Positions 21,299 through 32,904 are shown, counted from the stretch's first letter. The stretch: 64,000 bases of DNA from Argyresthia goedartella (GCA_949825045.1 OX463822.1:3415001-3479000); one strand, 5' to 3'. The notes: generated by a model from the sequence alone, not told the origin. Numbers and translations: made by a program.

Positions 21299-21740
21299 GG
21301 AAATTCTTCTTTTGTCCGTAACGTATACGTCGCGCCACCCGTTATAAGCGGTGGCATTGAATGCGCAGTAGTCACTTCTCAATACCTGTACATTGCAGTC
21401 ATTCCCGCCAACGTCACGCGCTGGGCGGGCGACGTTGGCGGGAATTACTGCGCTTATGCACAGGTTTTGAAAAGTGACTACTGTACATTCAAGGCCACCG
21501 CTCATAACTCGTGGCGCGAGGTATACCTCCGTTTCGTAACAGCGTCGCGATCCAAGAACGCTGGTTTGGACGCCTGTTCGGTACGGTACGGTGGTACACA
21601 CGTCTCGCTATTCGCAGCCGATCCATCTCGAATCGGTTATTTCACCAGTCGGCTATTTCAGTTCGCGTCCAGAGTTTTTGGATCGCGACGCTGATACGAA
21701 ACGGAGGTATGGTACGGACAAAAGAACATATCTGGATCCA
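21299..21740. repeat. Nested foldback element
   Basis: Several inverted pairs are stacked. GACGTTGGCGGGAAT faces ATTCCCGCCAACGTC around 21402-21446. Outside it GTAGTCACTTCTCAATACCT faces AGGTTTTGAAAAGTGACTAC. Farther out CGTTTCGTAACAGCGTCGCG (21530) faces CGCGACGCTGATACGAAACG (21683-21702), and CTTTTGTCCGTAACGTATAC (21308) faces GTATGGTACGGACAAAAG (21708-21724). It is non-coding; the short ORFs across it are by-products. Confidence 0.75.
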
Positions 21741-21867
21741 GCTTTAAGCGAACAACGCGAGAAACCGCAAAAACCTTCCACACGAACCTTCCTCAAACAC
21801 GCGTACTTACACGAGTTAGACTTTCGCGGCGGAACGTGCCGTGGGCGTGCTCTCACTTACAGCTCCT

Positions 21868-22330
21868 GCAAATACAAAATACAAATACGTTTATTTTGCA
21901 TAGACGTGGTAACATAAGGTGGTATTAATTTATCGGAAACGCAGATGTAGGCCACGTAGTGACATGCAAAATAGCACCCAATTAGTGCAATATAATATCT
22001 ATACAAAAGCAATTTATAATGTTGTATAGAACAGGTATGTATGTATGTATGTACGCTTATTACGAAAATATAAAAACTTAATACTAATTACATCGGGTGC
22101 CTATAAACCCAGTGGGTTTCCCAGGCACCAAGGAATTTAGATTACAGCCATGTTATGAATAAAGATGTAGGTACAGATCACTTCTATTACTTAACATAAT
22201 GAAAATAATAAAAACTTAATGTTAAAAACATGTGAATAATCTTAGTACTATTAAGGTAGGTACAGGCAAATTAAATATTCAAAGAATAAAGAAGTACTAG
22301 TACTAGTATAGTGCTTCCCAGCATGTATAA
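21868..22330 (-). mobile_element. LINE 3'-end fragment, minus strand
   Basis: 'CAAATACAAAATACAAATAC' and 'GTTTATTTTGCATAGACGTG' at the left look like the inverted tail of a LINE. 'CAGTGGGTTTCCCAGGCACC' is a plausible 3' UTR segment. No RT frame was found. Confidence 0.4.
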
Positions 22331-22348
22331 GGGATAGATTGCTTTTGG

Positions 22349-22384
22349 TCTCCACACTAGGTATAACCTGTATCGTGGAGGCCG
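22349..22384. repeat. SINE-tail-like stem-loop motif
   Basis: TCTCCACACTAGGTATAACC and TGTATCGTGGAGGCC repeat the pattern at 5469-5509 and in the SINE tails. It is short and isolated. Confidence 0.45.
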
Positions 22385-22599
22385 GACAGAGATTACTAGA
22401 GCTGCCGGTTACTTAGCTATCGGGAAGTTATGACCAAAAGTGAGACAGAAAACAATTAAAACAAAAAAAGATAATAATCGAAACTTAAGTGTGATTTTAA
22501 ATATATCAGAGACGTGTAAATACAAAATATTTGTGACTGTGTGTGTGTTGAATGTGTTATGAAGTGTTATGGGATGTGTGTAAATGTTAATGTTAAAAT

Positions 22600-23206
22600 A
22601 AATCCCACCAAAAACATTCTGTAAAAGTCTAGCCAAGTCTCGATGGAGCTGCTTGTTTATCTCTAAAATGTAATGAAATCTAGACAAAGTCGTGCCAAGT
22701 CTAAGGTTCCTTACTGCGATTTCTTTATTATTATAGTTAATGTTGTGTGACGTGGCCGTTGAACATTATTTATAAGTTAGTGGGTACACGTCAATTTTTT
22801 TAACACGTAATGTTATATCTGTTGTAACTACCTATGTTATATCTGTTACTTTCAATGTCAATAAAAAATAAGTCATGGCAAATTAATTTTTATTTTACAT
22901 ACTAATTTGCTTTAAATAGAATTCCTTTGTAACGAGCAGCATAAAACGATCACGTGTCCCTATCACGAAACTTGCAGCTTGTAATTCATCGTAATTAAAT
23001 ACTACGCAGTTCAAAATTGACGTGTACCCACTAACGTATAAAAATGTTCAACGGCCTATAACAATAACTATAATAATAAAGAAATCGCAGTAAGGAACCT
23101 TAGACTTGGCACGACTTTGTCTAGATTTCATTACTTTTTAGAGATAAACAAGCAGCTCCATCGAGACTTGGCTTAGTTTTTTACAGAATGTTTTTGGTGG
23201 GATTTC
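22600..23206. repeat. Large inverted repeat, arms about 195 bp
   Basis: The left arm (22600-22798, from AATCCCACCAAAAACATTCT to GTGGGTACACGTCAATTTTT) is the near-exact complement of the right arm (23014-23206, from AAATTGACGTGTACCCACTA to CAGAATGTTTTTGGTGGGAT). The spacer is about 215 bp and non-coding. Arms differ by a few substitutions and small indels. Confidence 0.9.
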
Positions 23207-24091
23207 GCTTTAACTTTTACCGCTAACACATGGTCCGAAATACACAGTGTTGCTCAGAGTGGTTTTAATACAGTGCAAAACTGGCTTCTATCTAACGTCC
23301 TTACACTCAATGCAATAAAAACAAAATTCAAACCTTTTTCTGTTTCTTCAGCCACTGCGCCTAATTTACCAATCATTATTCGTGCCCTCGTCTGTACCGA
23401 TCAAAAAACTTGTCAATGCCGGTGATTTCTTCTGCAGACTCCATCAAATATCTTGGTGTAATTATAGACAAGCACCTAAAATTCAAATGCCACATAGACA
23501 ACCTCACCAATAGAGTCCGTAAATTAATATAGATATTTAAAATTCTGCGAAACATAGCGAATCCAACCATTGTTAGAAATACTTACCTTGCACTATGCCA
23601 GTCCATCATATCTTATTGTATCCCTTGTTGGGGAGGTGCAGCCAAAACCACTATGTAACCGTTAGAAATAGCACAACGCGCCATTCTTAAAGTCGCAACG
23701 AAACACCCTATCCTATTCCCCTCCTTTGAACTATATAATTACTGTCAAGTACTATCAGTAAGATAACTATTCATATTTAGCACTCTAATCTTGCAACACC
23801 AATTAACACCACACAAACCGAACACCAAGCGACGCATAGACACGATATGCAATATTCCTTTTCCTCGTTTATCTTTCACAAAGCGCTTTAGTTTATACAT
23901 TGGGCCTTTTATTTATAATCAGTATAACAATACTGAATATATCTACTTGCTGGCACTTCATGAATGCAAACACAAAATACGCAAACACTTGTTTAACCTA
24001 ACGTATAAAGATAGCTTCTCTCATCTTTCTCCTGTTAGGTAGGTAACTTCCAACTCACATACGCACACACCCTCACACACACACACCCTCC

Positions 24092-24123
<32 letters not shown>

Positions 24124-24545
24124 TACATACACACCCTCACATTCTCACACACACACACACACACACACATCCTCACATACACCCTTACACATACCATACA
24201 CACATACTTTTATTTTATTATTTTAATTTCTTCTTTTTGATAACTTTTTGTACTGTACATTTGTAGTAAGGTGACAGTGGTAACATGGACACCCCATGTC
24301 AATTGTCACCTGCGACATCTTATTACTCTAATCTTAGTATAATACTTACCCGTACTCCCCCTCCAGAAGGCAAGAGCGTGCTTATCATTAATACAGGCTA
24401 TTAACTAGCCTAGCAGTGAAAGCACTAACTATTGCTATATTACTACTATAACCACCTTGTTTAACTATTAACATTTGATTGGACTCTAATTTATTGTACC
24501 CACCTTTTGTTCAATAAATAATTTTCATTTGATTTGATTTGGATT
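23207..24545 (+). pseudogene. LINE RT 3' half plus 3' UTR (third LINE family)
   Basis: The frames read FTANTWSEIH, VQNWLLSNVLTLNAIKT, then DSIKYLGVIIDKHLKFKCHI and SYCIPCWGGAAKTT, and later IFSTLILQHQL ... HECKHKIRKHLFNLTYKDSF. This is the thumb and C-terminal region of a LINE RT, with stops and frameshifts. The 3' UTR holds a long CA-rich microsatellite, and the element ends with AATAAATAATTTTCA and a TTTGATTTGATTTG tail at about 24542. Confidence 0.75.
24055..24212. repeat. CA-rich microsatellite
   Basis: CA and CACATA/ACACCC tracts run through 24055-24212 inside the LINE 3' UTR. Open frames across it are low-complexity artefacts. Confidence 0.9.
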
Positions 24546-25440
24546 TCACTTCTTTTTGTAGAAACGTAGGCATATTGATTTATTTTATTAGATTTTCGGG
24601 AGATATCCGGGAGATATGAAAACGGTATACACCGAATCTATTCCAAGAGAAAACCAAGCTCTTGTGTTTTCTAATCAGGGTCACCAGGTACTCCAGATCT
24701 ACGATTATCCTAGTTTTTATAGTTTTACCTTTATGTGGCCCTTAAACCCTAACTCTGTACCAAATTTCAGCTCTCTGAGTTTATGGGAAGTACTAGTTCT
24801 ATTCTGATGATTATGAGTGAGTGAGTGTCATAAATGCGAAACTTTGCTTTTGCTTAGCTTCGGAACTAAATGACCTAGACTTTAAATTTTGGATTTTAAG
24901 TATGTGATTGATTATAGCTTACTGGATGATGAACATTTCTGGGTTCTGGTCTTATCCAGAGGTTCTCAAATAGGGGCCTGTAAAATGCGGCGAAATGGTT
25001 CCAGTAAAGGATGGTACGGCAGTGTTTGCTTCGCGCTCGACTTGGCGGGGGCACTATGCCGTGCCCCCCGATATTAATATATAATAAAAATTAATATGTA
25101 TTTATATACATATAAAGTATAAATATTAACCTAGGTCTTAAGTTAGTACAAAATATCTTAATATTGTATATTTATCTGAACTAGGCTACGTTTTAGCCTG
25201 TATTTCAGACTATTTAAGATCTATTCTACTATTTGATGTCATATAATACAAAGATACAATAAAACTACTCTTACTACGCTATGTTAGACTGCTTCACTAC
25301 TTGTTAGTTCTAATAAATAATCATGTTGTTAAAGTAGTAAAGTTAAAGCATACCCAAATTAATATTACGTAACTATAGTTGATTGTCCTCTGTGTCAGCA
25401 TATGTCATGGTTTGAAGGAGATCGCAAAGTTTGACATATG
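24546..25440. other. Unassigned stretch
   Basis: No gene. 'ACCAAATTTCAGCTCTCTGA' near 24760 resembles an old lepidopteran repeat. A GC-richer patch near 25010-25075 is unassigned. Confidence 0.4.
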
Positions 25441-25459
25441 GAAATAAGTATAATTTTGC

Positions 25460-25878
25460 TTTTAATCTATTATTAAGAGAAGGACAAGAGATGCGAAGAA
25501 TTTCTTTGCGAATTTGTGCATGCGGCTAGAAGCCTAAGAAGAATGCTGAAAATATCATGGACGGATAGAGTAAGGAACGAGACCGTATTGCAGAGAATAC
25601 ACAAGAAACTGGAATTACTCAAAACCATAAATAGAAGCAAGCTCCAATACTTTGGCGACATTATGCGAGGAGAGATATACATCCTTCTCCAACTAATTCT
25701 GCAAGGAGAAGTACAGGGCCGACGAAAACCTGGCCGCAAAAGAACTCAGTGGCTGCAAAATCTCGCTGAAATGGTCCAATTCCAGTACCACTTATTTCGC
25801 GCCGCAAACATCATGGACACAGCCAGCCAATATGACTGCCAACCTTCGGTAGGAGATGGCACCAACACAAGAAGATAG
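25460..25878 (+). pseudogene. RTE-like LINE C-terminal fragment
   Basis: The frame 25516-25878 encodes SLRRMLKISWTDRVRNETVL, then SKLQYFGDIMRG, RRKPGRKRTQWLQNL and FRAANIMDTASQ. This is the C-terminal region shared by RTE-type LINE polyproteins. The catalytic RT part lies upstream of the truncation and is absent. It is interrupted on its right by the lepidopteran interspersed repeat. Confidence 0.8.
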
Positions 25879-26291
25879 TTTTTTAGGGTTCCGTACCCGA
25901 AGGGTTCCAAACGGGACCCTATTACTAAGACTCCGCTGTCCGTCCGTCCGTCTGTCACCAGGCTGTATCTCACGAACCGTGATAGTTAGACAGTTGAAAT
26001 TTTCACAGATGATGTATTTATGTTGCCGCTATAACAACAAATACTAAAAAACAGGATAAAAGAAATATTTAAGGGGGCTCCCATACAACAATTCTTTGAA
26101 TACCACATACAAACTTATGGATGCACCTGGTTACGTACATGGAGTGTGAAAGTAACCGCACCAATAACTTTGTAAACAATATTTTGCTGTGTAAAATCCA
26201 AACTATTCACTACACACCATCGCTTCCATTGAACGGTGGTACGGAACCCTTTGTGCGCGATTTAGACTTGCACTTGACCAGTTTTTTTTCA
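25877..26291 (-). repeat. Lepidopteran interspersed repeat, minus strand, near full length
   Basis: It starts TTTTAGGGTTCCGTACCCGA and ends GACTTGCACTTGACCAG on the plus strand, the complement of the copies at 4803-5320. It includes 'GACTCCGCTGTCCGTCCGTC' and 'CACGAACCGTGATAGTTAGA'. Confidence 0.8.
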
Positions 26292-26569
26292 TTCCGCACA
26301 TCACAGCACATAACTGTTAATATGACGCAAGATAATGATTTTTAAACAGATCAACGTGGAACCTATGTTAACGGCCCCGCGCGCGGTTACACCCACAACA
26401 CACACATGATGAACACATTTGACATTACACATGATCACCGACTGTGAGCGCGTTAAAAAAAGCGTGTACATAGGCGGTCTCGGTCAGTGTGTGGTAAATA
26501 TGTGGGAGCGTTATGCCATCATTATGCATCGTCGGGCATATTTTAAGCATGTTCACATTATACCCGTAG
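26292..26569. other. Unassigned stretch
   Basis: AT-rich with a small GC patch (CGGCCCCGCGCGCG at about 26373). The 97-codon frame starting 26419 has no recognisable domain and runs into the hairpin and repeat. Confidence 0.4.
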
Positions 26570-26631
26570 CAATGTCAATACAAAAAGCGAGTAGAAATGT
26601 TTATTTCTACTCGCATTTTGTATTGACATTG
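26570..26631. repeat. Hairpin with about 29-bp arms
   Basis: CAATGTCAATACAAAAAGCG then AGTAGAAAT faces ATTTCTACTCGCATTTTGTA then TTGACATTG, with one mismatch and a tiny loop. The interspersed repeat starts immediately after it. Confidence 0.85.
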
Positions 26632-26830
26632 GTCAAGTGCGAATCAGACCCACGCACGAAGGGTTGCGTACCACCGCACTTTTGGTATTCAAGTTTCTTG
26701 CACGGGGATTAGGTATTTTTATTTTGTGTGCAAGATGGCAAAATGTTGTTTGCAAAGTTATTGGTACGGCTACCTTCATACTCCATATATGTAACCAGGT
26801 GCATTTATAAGTTTGTATTTGTTATTAACA
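26630..26830 (+). repeat. Lepidopteran interspersed repeat, partial
   Basis: It starts GGTCAAGTGCGAATCAGACC and keeps 'AAAATGTTGTTTGCAAAGTT' and 'ACCAGGTGCATTTATAAGTT', as at 4803-5000. The 3' half is missing. Confidence 0.75.
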
Positions 26831-27001
26831 TATTTCCCCCCCGCTATTTAAACCATATATTTTTATGTTAATAAAGACCTATTTTACGATTGTAATTTTT
26901 CCAAATTTTTAGGATCAGTATAGTTTCGGTAATAAGAAGAGTGGGGAGCGGTTGGCCTTTTTTATCTAGTTTATAATATTTTTTTAACTAAGCATTTCAG
27001 A

Positions 27002-27508
27002 TTGCTGAAAAAAAGAAGTGGTTATTTACAATCATTTTACTGCCGCTATTTGAATGCTAAGTTGTTATCCCTCAAAAGGTTTTTCATGGTGAAACAACGG
27101 AAAGATATCCTTACACTTACTGTAGAAAGGCAAATAGAGGTATCCTGTATTGAGTTGGATAGCCATATTATTGTTTGTGTCTACAGATCTCCGAAAGATG
27201 AAAAAGGCCATGGAAATTTTGAAATATTCGAGAAAATTATGGAGGAAGCCCTCATTAAACTTTGTAATAACAGAAAAAAGTTAATTATTTGTAGCGATGT
27301 TAATGTAGATCTGCTTGTAGATACAACACTGAAGCAACGATTCATAACTCTGTTCAAATCATTAAATTTATGTCATATATTTCTAGAGCCGACTAGGATA
27401 ACACTTACCAGCCAAACTTGCTTAGATAATGTTTTTTGTGACTGTGCATTCACAAGTAAAAATGTAATGAACTATTTACCATCCGATCACAGTGGTAAAA
27501 CAGTTTAA
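27002..27508 (+). pseudogene. J1 LINE endonuclease fragment
   Basis: This 168-codon frame covers the C-terminal part of an APE-type endonuclease: VCVYRSPKDEKG, LIICSDVNVDLL (GDFN-like block), LEPTRITLTSQTCLDNVF and YLPSDHSG (SDH block with the catalytic Asp-His). The enzyme nicks the target for reverse transcription. The N-terminal catalytic part is missing or decayed. Confidence 0.82.
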
Positions 27509-27798
27509 TTCCCAATTACTAGTAAAAATAAGACTGATCCATCATTTTATAGGCCTATTACATCCCATAGACTAGAGACGTATATGAAAAACTTAGATAT
27601 AAGTTTCCAGTACCGGATTTTGATGAACAGAACCCGAAAAAAATCTATTCTGACTTCTTCAACATTATTCAAACATAATTCAAAACAGTTTTTAAATTAA
27701 ACTTTAAAGAAAGTCAGTGCCAACAACGGTAAATCTAAATTTAATGACTGGGCAAGATTTGAAATTCGTTTAAAGTAGAGCTATGTTGTACGACCTTT

Positions 27799-29286
27799 AT
27801 GAACAAAAAAACCTATAACTTTGATCGAACATTTCACGACTATGTTAAAAAATATTCTAAAACTTTCAAGTTGGTTTGTAGAACTGCAAAAACTTTAGAA
27901 ATTAATAGAAAAATACAAAATTACAATAATGGAATAAAAATGGTTTGGCAAATCATATCCGTGAAACAGGCAAAGTTATACCAAGGGACAATGACGTCTG
28001 CTTAAATATAGGTGATGATGTTGTTAAATCCAACGCTGAGGCAGCTCGAGTTTTTGAAACATTCTTCACCAACGTACCCTTACTCACAACAGAGCGTCTA
28101 AATTCATCTCTATATGAAGCAGAGACTTTTTAAAATCTACATCAGTAATGTAGATTTAAAATTTTATCATGTATATCCCCAGGATATTGTCAAAACGTAT
28201 AGATTACTTAACTTAAAAAATATTGAATACCTGTGGGGTGTTTCAGTCAAAGTCATTGGTTTAATAATACTTGTTATAGCCCCACACCTAGTGCAATATA
28301 TTTAATAAATGTGTTGATGATGGAGCTTTCCCAGACCTCATGAAACACCTGTTCAAGTCGGGAGACAAGGGTGATCCTTCAAAATTTCAGACCAATATCT
28401 GTTCTTCCAGCACTAAGTAAAATTTTTGAAAAGATTATATGCTCTTACACTTTAACCGTACAAAACAACTCCACGCCAAGCAAAACGGTTTCACTAGGGG
28501 TAAATCGACTACGGATGCAGGTATTACCCATATATCTCATATTTATTCTGCATGGGAAGCCGCACAGGATGCTATCACTGTTTTTTGCGATCTGTCGAAG
28601 GCATTTGATAGTGTTGATCATGATACGCTACTAATGAAATTAAATCATTACGGAGTTAGAAATAAAGCGTTGGATCTACTATGATCATACCTAATCAATA
28701 TAATTCAATAGGTAACAGTCAACGGTGTTAAATCTGATGGATCTGGAATAAAAATTGGCTTTCTACAAGGTTCCATATTAGGCCCTTTCTTATTTCTGGT
28801 ATATATTAACGATCTGCCTTTTATGGTGGAGAAATTGACTATCATAGTGTTGTTTGCTGATTATACTTCTCTGTTCTTCAAAATTGAAAGACAAAAAGAA
28901 GATTTTTATGGTGTCAATGTAGTATTATCTTTAACCTTGAATTGGTTCACATTTATTGTTAAATGCTGGTAAAACCAAATATATCCAATTCTCACTTCCA
29001 AATGTCAGGCAAGTTGGGACCAGTTTAGTGTTGGTCAGCAGCACGAAAATGACACGAAGTTTCTTGGGAATAACCATTGATGGCAAATTGCAGGACCCCA
29101 CATAGAAAAATTAGCTTGTAAATTAAGTTATACGGCTTACGCTGTTTGGAACATCAGACAAAACACGGATGTAGCTACATCTAGGCTAGTATATTTTAAT
29201 AACTTTCATAGTGTCATGTCCTTTGGTATCTTGTTGTGGGGGAAAGCAGCGGATATTCAAACAATTTTTAATTTACAGAAAAAAGC
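27799..29286 (+). pseudogene. J1 LINE RT, decayed, first part
   Basis: Successive frames match copy 1: FHDYVKKYSKTFKLVCRTAK (27830), KVIPRDNDVCLNIGDDVV, NGFTRGKSTTDAGI (28480) and VFCDLSKAFDSVDH (catalytic Asp). The YADD-type block is altered. At least six frame changes or stops are visible. It shows that J1 originally read FHDYVKKYSK upstream of the copy 1 truncation point. Confidence 0.85.
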
Positions 29287-29477
29287 TTTTTTTTTTTCGT
29301 TTATTATAAGCAGAAATTATAAATGTACATCTGACAATAGGTCCACGGAAACCATATAGGTTTGTTTGTGGATCCTTATTACGCTAAAATATATGTACAA
29401 TGTTTAACACATCTTGTATTTGTTTATGTAAGTACACACAAAATTTTAAAAATAAATTAAAAACATATCAGGTATGT
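29287..29477 (-). mobile_element. Retroelement 3'-end insertion in J1 copy 4, minus strand
   Basis: A T-run (29287-29298) then CGTTTATTATAAGCAG is an inverted poly(A)-tailed 3' end. The surrounding J1 sequence (AAAGCT ... ATTCGAGCAATTTATAATTT) is contiguous in copy 1, so this block is an insertion of about 190 bp. Confidence 0.7.
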
Positions 29478-29615
29478 ATTCGAGCAATTTATAATTTAAA
29501 CGAACAGACTTCTTAAGAGAGCTTTTTAAAGAAATTGACATACTAACTGTAGCTAGTCAATTCATTTTCGAAAATATAATGTATGTACGCAAGAACCTTA
29601 CAAAATTTCCCAAAT

Positions 29616-30669
29616 TCTCCGTTTATGTTAACAATATCTGCAAAATTAATCTACACGGTCATATTTCCCTATATGCAGACGATACCTGTCTATTTTACTT
29701 TGGATCATCTATTCACGACTTAATACAACAAGCACAGCAGGATCTTGATAAGCTTTTCGATTGGTTTCAATATAATTTACTAACAATAAATGCTAACAAA
29801 ACAAGCTACATGATATTTGCAGCAAAGAATAAACCAATTCCGAACCACGATCCACTTCTCCTTAACGGGGAGTCTATATGTATATCCAGCCACGAAAAAT
29901 ATCTGGGTCTTACCCTGGATCCACTGTTGACTTGGCAGTTACAAATTGAACGTATGATTTCCAAAATATCATCGCTCACTGGTATGTTACGACGAATTAC
30001 TGGATGTCTACATAAAAAAGTTAAGTACAATATCTACAACTCATTAATCCAACCGCAGCTTGAATATCTTATAGAAGTCTGGGGAAGTGCAGCCAGTACA
30101 CATTTAAAGCAATTACAAATAGCACAAAATAAATCGATAAAAGTACTATTTGGAATGGATTTTTTAACGTCAACAGTGAAAGTGTATAAAGAAACTAAAT
30201 TAATGCATATAAAACAACTCTATACATACAAAACATGTATCCTGGTTTATAAAATTTTAAATAACTTAACTCACTCTGAAGTAATCTTCACAAAGAAAAA
30301 TATCACGCACAACCTTAGAGGTGGCAATAAGATACAATTAATAGCACCGAGAACAAACTAAGGCAAAACTAGTATATTGTTTGAGGGAGCGCATATGTTT
30401 AACAAACTACCGCAAAACATCACAAATGCAGAATAACTCCCTGGATTTAAATCACTTTTAAAAAAGCATATTTTGTCTAGTATAGTCGATTTTGTTTAAA
30501 AGTCATAGTCACGTAAAAAAAGAAAGAAATTATAATATAATAATAGCTCGCATAAGTGTGTTATATATATTTACAAACATTATTTTAATGTATAGATTAA
30601 TGTTTCTCTATAAGTGAACTACATTATTATTCTTTTGAGAAATAAAATTCTAAAACCTAAAAAAAAAAG
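29616..30669 (+). mobile_element. 5'-truncated LINE (fourth family) inserted in J1 copy 4
   Basis: The frame 29579-30361 enters this element at about 29616. It encodes HISLYADDTCLFYF (RT catalytic Asp pair), LLTINANKTSYMIF, EKYLGLTLDPLLTWQL and IQPQLEYLIEVWGSA, and continues to a stop at 30361. It ends with AATAAAATTCTAAAACC and a poly(A) tail. The flanking J1 sequence (TTCCCAAA ... TTAGCGATAGC) is contiguous in copy 1. The RT palm N-terminus is absent. Confidence 0.82.
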
Positions 30670-30796
30670 TTAGCGATAGCAGTAATATTAACCTAAGAAA
30701 TAGTCACAGAATCTTGCGCCCCGGTTTAGACTCGCGAAGGTTAGCAATTCTTTCAAGGGTCAATGCATTCTCTACTAGAACAAGATATCTCTGGAG

Positions 30797-30804
30797 ATAT
30801 ATAT

Positions 30805-30842
<38 letters not shown>
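30797..30842. repeat. (TA)n microsatellite
   Basis: About 45 bp of nearly pure TA lie within the 3' part of J1 copy 4, where the last RT codons would be. Confidence 0.9.
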
Positions 30843-30844
<2 letters not shown>

Positions 30845-31029
30845 TATAAGTTAAGCATAAGCAATTTTTAAAATAGATCTAAAAATCAATCTGTGAGAGT
30901 TTCTACGCCCTGCTTCTCCCACAGTGGTCCAGTGTCGAGAAGTGGCATACAATAATGATTACTAAGTATTGAATTTGGAATTTGGTATTAAATAAATATC
31001 ACACCATATGAATAAAATGTGCAATGATA

Positions 31030-32050
31030 TCAAGAAACATTCCCACTTCACACACGGTTGAGTCAGCATACCACCACGCGACAAACATCAAGACTACACC
31101 CTCGCGGGCTTATTAACAGTGTCGGTTACATAGCTAATACACTGTTCGGTGTACTGGGCAAAAGATTCGCGGAACAGTATCAAGAATATATTAAGTTACT
31201 ACGGGACAATCAACAACACCTGTCTTCTATCATAGAAGCTAAACATAATCTTCTTCCAAGGACGGAAGAGGCAATAAATATCCGGTATGAGTATACCACA
31301 TTATCGCATTAAGCAATAAATAATTCAAGTTGAAAATTGAGGTCTTACTGGCGATTACAGACTTCAGTTCGGGTGCCCTAATAGCATAGGGACACCATTA
31401 AGGAGCATTCAAGGATATTTGTTAGACACGCTAACAGATGTTTATCATGGCAAGTTTAATCTGCATCTCCCCACCCCAGAGTAGTTACGGAGCGAGTTGA
31501 GTATAATTTCAAGTCAAGCTTCAAGTGCTCCATTGCTCCTCCAGTGATTGTTAATCGACAACCTACTTCAAGATTTCAGCAAAATATATCAATTCATCAA
31601 GATTAAAGCAAGAATGTTACAGGAATATATGGTTTGAAAAACGCATCCCGCTAATTGCAAGAGAACCGTTCGAGTTATTTAAAATCATACCTATACCTAC
31701 ACAGAGCTATAACAAGATGACAAGAATAGTACCGATAACAGAAATAATAGCAATTAATATTCGAAAAGATTCTTATTTACCATTGACGGTGTATAAATTG
31801 GGATCATGTTTCACACGAGGGAATATCAAGCATACCTGTTATCTACGAAACCCCGTCTACTAAATGAAGGGAGACCAGAGTTTGTGTGAGTTAGATGACT
31901 CATGAAGACGTAAAGTCACCACCAAGAGGTGTAGTAACAAGTGGGCAGAGATTAACAACATGAACAGTTATTTTTATTTTTGTTGCGCAGTGTCAGGCGC
32001 AACTCATTTGCGGAGATTAAGTTACCGCAACGCAGCTGACCAATACAGGA
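31030..32050 (+). pseudogene. env: Decayed env (fusion-protein-like) relic
   Basis: The frame 31058-31312 reads RGLINSVGYIANTLFGVLG after a basic stretch, resembling the region behind the furin cleavage site in insect errantivirus Env and baculovirus F proteins, with a following helical segment. Farther on (31627-31865, another frame) come RIPLIAREPFELFKIIPIPT and CYLRNPV, and near 31965-32050 ATHLRRLSYRNAADQYRKH-like sequence, also in keeping with that family. Frames differ and stops are present, so it is not functional. No matching LTR or pol was found beside it. Confidence 0.65.
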
Positions 32051-32269
32051 AACATTAACCTAGTCTATGGCTGCTTAGTGAAAACAAACGAATTAACTGC
32101 ATATGCGCTCAGACAAGAGCACAATGTTATGCAATCAGGAGCAGAATTGTTACACAGATGTTGATTGTCAAATAAATGCCTTCGACAGATCGCAAAAAAC
32201 CCCGATTGCATCCTGTGAATGTTGATTTTTTCACAACTTCAAAAGACAGTGCTGAACAATTGATATTCG

Positions 32270-32645
32270 TTTCATATTGATACCTCCACCTGTTCCTGAG
32301 AAAAAAGGGTCTTGACAGGCAGACACACAGAAATTTTAAGTTTTCGGATTTTCCATTTACCTGTGCTTCAATGATTCTAAATCAACCGGAAGTACCCTTA
32401 AGGTTTTGATTCCGTTGCAAGTGTCAAGCAAATTCAGCGAGTTCAGCTTTGGGACATAAGCGTCCGTATTAATTGATTGCGTAGACCTAGAAGTTTGAAT
32501 TTTGACCCTCCAAGGGTCCACAGACTTGTGTAATTGATATCAATTCCAATTTGATTCCTGAGAAAAAGGGTTGTAACTGACGGAGAGATCCTATAAGGGT
32601 TCCTTTTTTTCCTTCTAACGTACGGAACCCTAAAAACGCTAATAT
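32270..32645. repeat. Lepidopteran repeat fragments
   Basis: 'TGAGAAAAAAGGGTCTTGAC' and 'AGGCAGACACACAG' (about 32299), and 'GATCCTATAAGGGTTCCTTT' with 'GTACGGAACCCTAAAAA' (about 32588-32635), are typical motifs of abundant moth interspersed repeats. Two pieces lie in tandem. Confidence 0.6.
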
Positions 32646-32904
32646 GAAACCGTTGACCATAGAAAACAATACAAAAGCCATCGGATCTTAAGTCTAAAGG
32701 CGACTGCGACAACGACGCGTCTGAGACTCCCCCTACCTTAGAGTTGCATTGGCGGTGCAAGCAAATTGTTTGATACCTTATTAATGCAGATGGTGTTCGA
32801 TGCAGACGGGTCGTTGTCGAGTAGCTCCATGTGGGAAGGCTTATAAAGATGGTGTGTTGTGAAAATCATACACCGAAGGAAATTCTTGATGGATGCTAAA
32901 TCTA
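32646..32904. other. Unassigned flank of the Gypsy insertion
   Basis: No gene or repeat was recognised. It carries the left copy (32899-32904) of the AATCTA duplication that flanks the Gypsy element. Confidence 0.4.

Larger units (their letters stand above)
26990..30985 (+). mobile_element. J1 LINE, copy 4, longest copy, with two insertions
   Basis: This copy extends further 5' than the others and keeps part of the endonuclease. It is split by a minus-strand retroelement 3' end (29287-29477) and by a plus-strand fragment of another LINE (29616-30669). A (TA)n tract at about 30797-30842 replaces the end of the RT. The 3' UTR follows to about 30985. It is full of stops and frameshifts. Confidence 0.85.

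Noticed and set aside
24021..24203. 60-codon minus frame rich in Cys and Val
   Set aside because: It is the translation of a CA-rich microsatellite.
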